A stretch of 5,251 nucleotides of DNA from DATFWC01 sp045801465 (GTDB lineage: Bacteria > Pseudomonadota > Alphaproteobacteria > Rhizobiales > Xanthobacteraceae), in assembly GCA_045801465.1 (NCBI GenBank), contig JBJMSU010000006.1, positions 1 to 5,251 of the forward strand. Reading direction: 5' to 3'. Positions 1-4,469 of this stretch are shown here, piece by piece. Each line of letters begins with the position of its first letter. The stretch's first letter is position 1. A program made the translations under genes and the position numbers. Below the pieces are notes generated by a model, which worked only from the letters and a program-made list of their open reading frames with translations, was not told the origin of the DNA and made no database searches.

Positions 1-69
1 TGCCCCTTTGCTTCCGAAGTTCGTGTCAGAGGGTGCTGCCATGTATCACGAACTTCGGAAGCGGGGCAC
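1..69. repeat. Long palindromic intergenic repeat, copy A1 (left edge cut by window)
   Basis: A perfect 16-bp inverted repeat pairs 10-25 (gcttccgaagttcgtg) with 47-62 around a 21-nt loop (26-46). After an unpaired TTT at 7-9, the stem continues with tgcccc (1-6) against ggggca (63-68). The c at 69 suggests one more pair just outside the window. Positions 2-73 recur identically at 165-236. The element lies upstream of glcE, presumably between glcD and glcE. It resembles REP/BIME-like interspersed palindromes common in rhizobial intergenic DNA, but I cannot name the family. It could act as an mRNA-stabilising or attenuating stem-loop, or be a passive mobile repeat. Confidence 0.88.
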
Positions 70-71
70 TC

Positions 72-143
72 GTGCCGCCGATTTGAAGTTCCTCCACCGC
101 CTGCCGCAAGCTCGTTTAGGAACTTCAAATCGAAAAGCGGCAC
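72..143. repeat. Long palindromic repeat, type B, inverted relative to the A copies
   Basis: A perfect 15-bp inverted repeat pairs 79-93 (cgatttgaagttcct) with 118-132 around a 24-nt loop (94-117). An outer stem pairs gtgccgc (72-78) with gcggcac (137-143), leaving AAAA (133-136) unpaired on the right arm. Read on the minus strand, the order is gtgcc.., T-run bulge, long stem containing GAAGTTC, loop, GAACTTC, ..ggcac. This is the same plan as copies A1 and A2, so B appears to be a diverged family member in opposite orientation. It starts three bases after the end of the A1 palindrome. Stem sequences outside the shared core differ from A, but both arms changed together. Confidence 0.85.
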
Positions 144-164
144 TAGGATCATAGACTTGCTAGG

Positions 165-236
165 GCCCCTTTGCTTCCGAAGTTCGTGTCAGAGGGTGCT
201 GCCATGTATCACGAACTTCGGAAGCGGGGCACTCGT
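165..236. repeat. Long palindromic intergenic repeat, copy A2, abutting glcE
   Basis: This is a 72-bp identical copy of positions 2-73. The inner stem pairs 173-188 with 210-225 around a 21-nt loop (189-209). The outer stem pairs gcccc (165-169) with ggggc (226-230), and TTT at 170-172 is unpaired. The next outer pair is broken (g164 opposite a231), so this copy is slightly shorter than A1. Identity to A1 ends at 236, two bases before the glcE start codon. Any stem-loop in the mRNA would therefore sit directly in the glcE initiation region. The only purine-rich stretch close to that ATG (ggggc, 226-230) is inside the stem. Confidence 0.88.
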
Positions 237-242
237 CGATGA
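204..242 (+). other. Possible 12-codon leader ORF coupled to glcE
   Basis: An ATG at 204 in the loop of repeat A2 opens the short frame MYHELRKRGTRR, ending at TGA 240-242. That stop overlaps the glcE start as ATGA (239-242). A plausible Shine-Dalgarno stretch (AGAGGG, about 191-196) lies in the same loop at suitable spacing, whereas glcE itself has only a weak GGGG (226-229). The identical loop in copy A1 opens a longer 37-codon frame ending at 152-154 because the following sequence differs. The peptide sequence is dictated by the palindrome, so any role would be in translation control, not as a protein. It may simply be chance. Confidence 0.25.
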
Positions 243-1462
243 CCGACACGCTCAAGCCGCGCGATGCCAAGGATGTCGAAGACGCCGTGCAGTGGGCGCT
301 CGCTCAAAGCAAGGCGCTGGAGATCGTCGGCGGCGGCAGCAAGCGGGCCATCGGCCGGCCGGCGCAGACCGATCTCACCCTGGATTTGTCCGGCCTGTCG
401 GGGGTGACGCTGTATGAGCCGGAGGAGCTCGTGCTCTCGGCGCGCGCCGGCACGCCGCTCGCCGAGGTCGAGGCGCTGATTGCCGCGAAAGATCAGATGC
501 TCGCGTTCGATCCGATGGATTACGGCCCGCTCCTCGGCGGACCGTCCGGACGCGCCACCATCGGCGGCGTCCTCGCCGCAAACCTGTCGGGGCCGCGCCG
601 GCTCAAGGCCGGCGCCGCGCGCGATCATTTCCTCGGGTTCTCCGCCGTGTCGGGCCGCGGTGAAATATTCAAATCGGGCGGCCGCGTGGTGAAGAACGTC
701 ACCGGCTATGATCTGTGCAAGGTCATGGCCGGCTCGTGGGGCACGCTCGCCGCACTCGCGGAGGTGACGATCAAAGTCCTGCCGCGCCCGGAAACCGAGG
801 AGACCGTGACGGTCCTGGGCCTGGACGACAGGACTGCCGTCACGGCCCTGAGCGCCGCCATGGGATCGGCCGCCGAGGTCTCGGGCGCCGCGCACCTGCC
901 GGGCAAGGTCGCGCAACAGGCGCTTGCCGGCGCCGACGGGACACGTGCCGTGACGGCGCTGCGGCTCGAAGGCGTGCCAGCCTCCATTGCGCATCGCCGG
1001 CGCGTGCTCGAAGCCGTGTTGAAGCCGTTCGGCACAATCGCGGTGCTCGAGGCGCAGCAGTCGCGTGCACTCTGGCTCAAGGTGCGCGACGTGACGCCGT
1101 TCGCCAGCGGCGCAACGGCGGACACGCCGGTGTGGCGCATCTCGACGGCGCCCGCGAAGGGCGCCGAGCTCGGCGGCATGATCGCCGGCGCGGCCGATGC
1201 CGCGCTCCTCTACGACTGGGCCGGCGGCCTCGTCTGGGCTGCGCTGCCCGCGAGCGACGACGCCGGCGCCAGCCTGGTGCGCCGCGCGGTCGCGGCGTGC
1301 GGCGGGCACGCGACGCTGATCCGCGCCCCCACGGCCGTTCGCGCCGCCGTCGCCGTGTTCGAGCCGCAGGAGCCGGCGCTGGCGGCACTGACCAAGCGCG
1401 TGAAGGAAAGTTTCGATCCCAACGGCGTGCTCAATCCCGGGCGAATGTGGGCAGGCATATAA
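239..1462 (+). CDS. glcE: Glycolate oxidase FAD-binding subunit GlcE
   Basis: This 407-residue protein is the second flavin-binding subunit of GlcDEF, which oxidises glycolate to glyoxylate and passes electrons to the membrane chain. It has a PCMH-type FAD fold: the first loop GGGSKRAIGRP (31-41), the strand LDLSGLSGV (48-56), a glycine-rich FAD segment GPSGRATIGGVLAANLSGPR (101-120), and VKNVTGYDLCKVMAGSWGTL (151-170). The C-terminus FDPNGVLNPGRMWAGI (392-407) is the usual end of this oxidase family. E. coli GlcE is about 350 residues, and the extra length here lies after the FAD domain. It is too short, and lacks the full C-terminal cap, to be GlcD. The ATG at 239 fits the family N-terminus (LKPRDAKDVEDAV, about 5-17) although its Shine-Dalgarno is poor. 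glcF follows 34 bp downstream, so co-transcription is very likely. glcD should lie upstream, outside the window. Confidence 0.93.
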   Translation: MTDTLKPRDAKDVEDAVQWALAQSKALEIVGGGSKRAIGRPAQTDLTLDLSGLSGVTLYEPEELVLSARAGTPLAEVEALIAAKDQMLAFDPMDYGPLLGGPSGRATIGGVLAANLSGPRRLKAGAARDHFLGFSAVSGRGEIFKSGGRVVKNVTGYDLCKVMAGSWGTLAALAEVTIKVLPRPETEETVTVLGLDDRTAVTALSAAMGSAAEVSGAAHLPGKVAQQALAGADGTRAVTALRLEGVPASIAHRRRVLEAVLKPFGTIAVLEAQQSRALWLKVRDVTPFASGATADTPVWRISTAPAKGAELGGMIAGAADAALLYDWAGGLVWAALPASDDAGASLVRRAVAACGGHATLIRAPTAVRAAVAVFEPQEPALAALTKRVKESFDPNGVLNPGRMWAGI

Positions 1463-1497
1463 TGCAATTCCAGCAACGAGTTCTTAGCTCACTCTGA
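1462..1497 (+). other. Possible 11-codon coupling ORF between glcE and glcF
   Basis: The short frame MQFQQRVLSSL exactly fills the gap between glcE and glcF. Its ATG (1462-1464) shares its A with the glcE stop TAA (1460-1462), giving TAATG. Its TGA (1495-1497) shares its A with the glcF ATG (1497-1499), giving TGATG. A terminating ribosome could therefore be handed from glcE to the mini-ORF and then to glcF, which has no clear Shine-Dalgarno within about 15 bases of its start. A weak purine stretch (GCAGG, about 1451-1455) precedes the mini-ORF. The peptide resembles nothing I recognise. The arrangement is visible; the function is inference. Confidence 0.25.
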
Positions 1498-2837
1498 TGC
1501 AGACCTCCTTCAGCCTGGCCCAGTTGGCCGATCCGGATATCGCGGAAGCGGAGCGCATCCTGCGCGCGTGCGTGCATTGCGGCTTCTGCACCGCGACCTG
1601 TCCGACCTATGTGCTGCTCGGTGACGAGCTCGATTCGCCGCGCGGGCGCATCTATTTGATCAAGGACATGCTGGAGCATGAGCGCCCCGCCAGCGCCGAG
1701 GTCGTCAAGCACATCGACCGCTGCCTCTCCTGCCTCGCCTGCATGACCACCTGCCCCTCCGGCGTGCATTACATGCATCTCGTCGACCATGCCCGGGTGC
1801 ATATCGAAGAGACCTATCGGCGGCCGTTCGCCGACCGCATTTTTCGCGCCCTCCTCGCCCTCGTGCTGCCGAACCCGGCGCGGCTTCGCTTCGCGTTGCG
1901 CGCCGGCGGTCTGGCCAAGCCGCTCGCCCCGGCGATAGCAGCATTGGGCTTTGCCCGTCTCGCCGCCATGCTGCGTCTTGCGCCCGTGAAGCTTCCGGCC
2001 AAAGCCACGGATCGGCCTCGCCTATTTCCCGCTCAGGGACGACGCAGCGGGCGCGTCGCGATCCTCGACGGCTGCGCCAACCCGGTGCTCGGCCCCGCGA
2101 TCAACGCGGCGGCGATCCGGCTCCTCACCCGGCATGGCATCGAGGTGGTGATTGCGGCGGGCGAATCATGCTGCGGCGCGCTCATCCACCACATGGGACG
2201 CGACGAGGATGCGCTGCGCCAGGTCCGCAACAACGTGGACGCATGGACGCGCGAGATCGAGGGCGAGGGCCTCGACGCCATCCTGGTCACCGCGTCCGGC
2301 TGCGGGACCATGCTCAAGGATTATGGTTTCATGCTGCGCACCGATCCTGGCTATGCCGACAAGGCCGCCAAAATCTCCGCGCTGGCGCAGGACATTTCGC
2401 AATATTTGGCGCAGCTTAGCCTCGATTCCTCAACGCCGACCGGCCTTACCGTCGCGTATCACTGCCCGTGCTCGCTGCAGCACGGGCAGAACGTCACCCG
2501 CGAACCGAAAGCCCTGCTGGCGCAGATGGGGTTCGTCGTCAGGGACGTGCCGGAAGGCCATCTGTGCTGCGGCTCGGCCGGCACCTACAACATGCTCCAG
2601 CCGGACATCGCGCGCCGCCTCGGCCAACGCAAGGCCGCCAATATCGAGCGGGTCGCGCCCGACGTGGTGGCCTCAAGCAATCTCGCCTGCATGATGCAGA
2701 TTGCCCAATCGACGAGCATCCCCATGGTACATCTGGTCGAGCTCATCGACTGGGCAACTGGCGGCCCGAAACCGGAGGCATTGCGGGACATCCGCACCGC
2801 TGCCCCAGTGCAGAAACCGCGCGAAATCGCGGTATAA
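1497..2837 (+). CDS. glcF: Glycolate oxidase iron-sulfur subunit GlcF
   Basis: This 446-residue protein is the electron-transfer subunit of the GlcDEF complex. Two [4Fe-4S] ferredoxin motifs lie near the N-terminus: CVHCGFCTATCP (C25, C28, C31, C35) and CLSCLACMTTCP (C76, C79, C82, C86). Between them is the GlcF signature LLGDELDSPRGRIYLIK (40-56). Two CCG (cysteine-rich) domains follow, with ESCCG at C225-C226 and HLCCG at C357-C358; the upstream partner cysteines are in GCANPVLGP and YHCPCSLQHG. This ferredoxin pair plus two CCG domains is shared with LutA and HdrD-like proteins, but the signature and adjacency to glcE make GlcF the clear choice. The length is slightly above E. coli GlcF (about 407). 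It starts on the stop of a tiny upstream frame and lacks a good Shine-Dalgarno, suggesting translational coupling. No terminator is evident after its stop. Confidence 0.95.
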   Translation: MQTSFSLAQLADPDIAEAERILRACVHCGFCTATCPTYVLLGDELDSPRGRIYLIKDMLEHERPASAEVVKHIDRCLSCLACMTTCPSGVHYMHLVDHARVHIEETYRRPFADRIFRALLALVLPNPARLRFALRAGGLAKPLAPAIAALGFARLAAMLRLAPVKLPAKATDRPRLFPAQGRRSGRVAILDGCANPVLGPAINAAAIRLLTRHGIEVVIAAGESCCGALIHHMGRDEDALRQVRNNVDAWTREIEGEGLDAILVTASGCGTMLKDYGFMLRTDPGYADKAAKISALAQDISQYLAQLSLDSSTPTGLTVAYHCPCSLQHGQNVTREPKALLAQMGFVVRDVPEGHLCCGSAGTYNMLQPDIARRLGQRKAANIERVAPDVVASSNLACMMQIAQSTSIPMVHLVELIDWATGGPKPEALRDIRTAAPVQKPREIAV

Positions 2838-2864
2838 AATTTGCCATCGGAGGATGGGTGTGTT

Positions 2865-2892
2865 TTGTTGTGTGCACGTTTGGTCGCATAGT
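2865..2892 (+). promoter_or_regulatory. Weak candidate promoter for the histone-like gene
   Basis: The 84-bp gap after glcF has a T/G-rich, locally less GC-rich stretch. TTGTTG (2865-2870) and CATAGT (2887-2892), 16 bases apart, loosely resemble -35 and -10 elements of a housekeeping promoter. Only 3 and 4 of 6 positions match the consensus, so this is a guess. Read-through from glcF is the alternative, since no terminator is seen between the genes. Confidence 0.18.
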
Positions 2893-2921
2893 GCGAGGCG
2901 AGGCAACGAGGGAGGTCGATC

Positions 2922-3749
2922 ATGGCCAAATCCAGCAAGCGGAAAAGCAGTGCCGGCGCCGCCGCCACCTTGAAGAAGATGAAGCGGGCCGCCACCACCG
3001 CCATGCGGCGGGCAGGTGTCGCGCTTGGCAGCAAGAAGAAGACCAGGGCGAGCGCGAAGAAGCGCGCCGGCGGCCGCAAGGCCGCGACGCGCAGGACCGC
3101 GGCGCGCGGAACCGCGCGCAAGGCCGCCACCCGCAAGGCTAGCGCCAAGAAGAAGACGGCAGCCCGCAAGACGGCCAAGAAGGCCGCTAAGAAGGCCGCT
3201 CCGGCCAGAAAGGCAGCCAAGGCTCGCCGGCCTGCCGCGCGGCCCACGACGCCCGCGCAACCTGCCACACCGCCGGCATCGGTGGCACGACCGCTAGCGC
3301 CGCCGGTGCGTCCTGCGGCACCGCCGCCACGTCCTGCGGCACCGCCGCCGCGCCCGACAACGCCGCCGCCTGCCAGACCGGCGGCACCGCCGCCGCGTCC
3401 GGCTGCCCCGGCCTCGACCACGCCGCCCGGCCGTCCGCCAATGCCCTCTTCGGGCACATCGCCGCGGCCGCAGGCCCCGTCTTCGCCCGTGACGCCGCCG
3501 CGTCCTGCGTCGCCCTCGCCATCGGCTCCGCCCGCTGCGCCCTCGACGTCGACCACATATTCGGCCCCTCGCCCCATGCCGACCCCGCCGGCGGGCGGAA
3601 TGTCAGGCACGTCGCCCACGCCGCCGCGGCCGGCGCCGACCTATACGCCTACGCCGCCGCCCCCGGCTCCTCCGCGGCCGTCATTTACGCCTTCCACTCC
3701 GTCGACACCCAGCTCGACCGAGAAGGACGGCAAGGACAACAAAGACTGA
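2922..3749 (+). CDS. Histone H1-like basic protein with long proline-rich tail
   Basis: This 275-residue low-complexity protein has two halves. Residues 1-106 are rich in Lys, Ala and Arg, with AKKA/RKAA-type repeats (for example KTAKKAAKKAAPARKAAK, 83-100), like bacterial histone-H1-like DNA-binding proteins. Residues 107-265 are dominated by Pro with Ala, Ser, Thr and Arg (PPPRPAAPPPRP-like units and a PPPP at 245-248). The last residues, EKDGKDNKD, are charged. There is no signal peptide or membrane helix. The basic half probably binds DNA or RNA electrostatically and the tail is probably disordered; both are inferences from composition. The start is well supported by GAGGGAGG (2908-2915) six bases before the ATG, far stronger than the sites of the glc genes. 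Polyproline runs would probably need EF-P for efficient translation. The tail is encoded by imperfect GC-rich repeats, so its length may vary between strains. No specific family name is justified. Confidence 0.85.
   Translation: MAKSSKRKSSAGAAATLKKMKRAATTAMRRAGVALGSKKKTRASAKKRAGGRKAATRRTAARGTARKAATRKASAKKKTAARKTAKKAAKKAAPARKAAKARRPAARPTTPAQPATPPASVARPLAPPVRPAAPPPRPAAPPPRPTTPPPARPAAPPPRPAAPASTTPPGRPPMPSSGTSPRPQAPSSPVTPPRPASPSPSAPPAAPSTSTTYSAPRPMPTPPAGGMSGTSPTPPRPAPTYTPTPPPPAPPRPSFTPSTPSTPSSTEKDGKDNKD
3309..3350 (+). repeat. 21-bp tandem repeat in the proline-rich coding region
   Basis: Two adjacent 21-bp units (3309-3329 and 3330-3350) differ only at the last base. Each encodes a seven-residue RPAAPPP-type unit. 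More diverged versions continue to about 3405 (RPTTPPP, RPAAPPP). This is a typical replication-slippage or unequal-exchange substrate and explains how the proline-rich tail expanded. The unit length is a multiple of three, so copy-number change would keep the frame. Confidence 0.75.
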
Positions 3750-3757
3750 CGTCGAGG

Positions 3758-3804
3758 AAAAAGCTCGCGGCCCGGTGTCGCCATCGCGGCGCACCGGGTC
3801 CGCG
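3758..3804 (-). terminator. Intrinsic terminator for the minus-strand SPW gene
   Basis: A strong GC-rich hairpin is formed by cgcgg (3766-3770) with ccgcg (3800-3804), cccggtg (3771-3777) with caccggg (3792-3798), and cgcc (3779-3782) with ggcg (3788-3791). It has single-base bulges at 3778 and 3799 and a 5-nt loop. On the minus strand the stem is followed after three bases by TTTTT (complement of 3758-3762), the classic arrangement. On the plus strand no T-run follows, so it would stop transcription from the SPW gene, whose stop lies about 85 bases upstream on that strand. Confidence 0.62.
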
Positions 3805-3814
3805 CTGCGACGAG

Positions 3815-3847
3815 AGCGGTTTCAGATCGGCGGAATCCGAAACCGCT
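3815..3847. repeat. Palindromic intergenic element between convergent genes
   Basis: A perfect 9-bp inverted repeat pairs agcggtttc (3815-3823) with gaaaccgct (3839-3847). After one mismatch the stem extends with gat/atc (3825-3827 and 3835-3837) around a 7-nt loop. I have the impression that similar AGCGGTTTC..GAAACCGCT palindromes recur in rhizobial intergenic DNA, but cannot verify it here. It may be an interspersed repeat or contribute to ending transcription from either side. It has no T-run on either strand. Confidence 0.6.
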
Positions 3848-3889
3848 GTCGTTGTTCGAGGGTGAGATCCGGGCACGCCGTGGCGATCG

Positions 3890-4261
3890 TCACGGGCGCA
3901 AATTTTTCTCGTCAGGCTTTTGGGCCGTTTCCCACACCTCGTACAGGGCAAGCCCGGCGATCAGCAGTCCGGTGATGATGAAGTTTGCCTTCGCGGCGGC
4001 GCTGGTGACGGCCAGGACCCAGGGGGAAACGATCAGCCACGCCCCGAGCGCGACGTTGATCCATTCCTCCCATACCTGGAACATCGACAATGTCAGCGCC
4101 TCGGCGGCAACCACCAGAAAGCCGGCGATCACGGCATTGCGGGTCGCTGGCGTGTCGTATTCGAACAGCAGCACCCAGGGCGACAGCATGAGCCAGATGC
4201 CGAGGCCCCAGTCGCACCAGTCCTCCCATTGCTTGGGCGGCGTGAATGTCACCGCGGCCAT
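3890..4261 (-). CDS. SPW-repeat integral membrane protein
   Basis: This 123-residue protein has two copies of the SPW unit. Copy one is WEDWCDWGLGIWLMLSPWVL (12-31), with SPW at 27-29. Copy two is WEEWINVALGAWLIVSPWVL (64-83), with SPW at 79-81. The copies are 52 residues apart, each followed by a second hydrophobic segment (about 42-58 and 91-107). The expected topology is four membrane helices with short polar ends, and no cleavable signal. SPW-family proteins occur in many soil bacteria and archaea and have no established biochemical role. The start is supported by GGAG (minus strand, complement of 4268-4271) six bases before the ATG. It is monocistronic in this window: convergent with the histone-like gene, divergent from the next gene, and followed by a hairpin terminator. 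Confidence 0.88.
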   Translation of the reverse strand: MAAVTFTPPKQWEDWCDWGLGIWLMLSPWVLLFEYDTPATRNAVIAGFLVVAAEALTLSMFQVWEEWINVALGAWLIVSPWVLAVTSAAAKANFIITGLLIAGLALYEVWETAQKPDEKNLRP

Positions 4262-4469
4262 GAAGCGCTCCGATCGCCAAGGTTATTTTTGATCTTCGCC
4301 TGTCCGGGCGGCGCGGTCCAGGGTTGAGCCGAGGGCCGGCAGGCGCGCCACCGAGTATCGCCACTCGTCCGATGCGGATTGCATCGCGGAGGCGAGCCCA
4401 ATAGCATTGGCCAACGCGGGATGGCCACCGGCCTCCCCTTGATCCCACCCGACACGGAGCAGGTTCGCT
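4262..4469. promoter_or_regulatory. Divergent intergenic region with two small inverted repeats
   Basis: These 208 bases separate the start codons of two divergent genes, so both promoters should lie here. Two short inverted repeats sit side by side: cgagt/actcg (4352-4356 and 4363-4367, 6-nt loop) and cgatgc/gcatcg (4370-4375 and 4381-4386, 5-nt loop). Either could be an operator or a leader hairpin of the plus-strand gene, or chance in GC-rich DNA. A short AT-rich stretch (4282-4291) lies about 20-30 bases upstream of the SPW start. No -35/-10 pair is convincing on either strand, and no additional gene is evident. Confidence 0.3.

Noticed and set aside
41..154. 37-codon frame starting in the loop of repeat A1 and crossing repeat B
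   Set aside because: It consists wholly of palindromic repeat sequence and leads to no downstream gene start, so a protein product is not supported.
1..236. CRISPR array
   Set aside because: There are only two identical units, each a long internally palindromic 72-bp sequence, with no regular short spacers and no cas genes.
157..417. 86-codon plus-strand frame starting in repeat A2
   Set aside because: Its beginning is repeat sequence and the rest is glcE in another frame with Arg/Gln-rich nonsense composition.
209..1309. Long minus-strand open frame (366 codons) opposite glcE
   Set aside because: Arg/Gly/Ala/His-rich translation with no recognisable domain. It is an antisense shadow of the high-GC glcE codon pattern.
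1497..2837. LutA or heterodisulfide reductase subunit D instead of GlcF
   Set aside because: LLGDELDSPRGRIYLIK, the two N-terminal ferredoxin motifs and adjacency to glcE fit GlcF better.
2585..3619. Minus-strand open frame of 344 codons, rich in Gly and Ala
   Set aside because: It is the complement of the Pro/Ala/Lys codons of the histone-like gene and the end of glcF. Its low-complexity Gly runs come from CCG/GCC repeats, and the plus-strand gene has the strong ribosome site.
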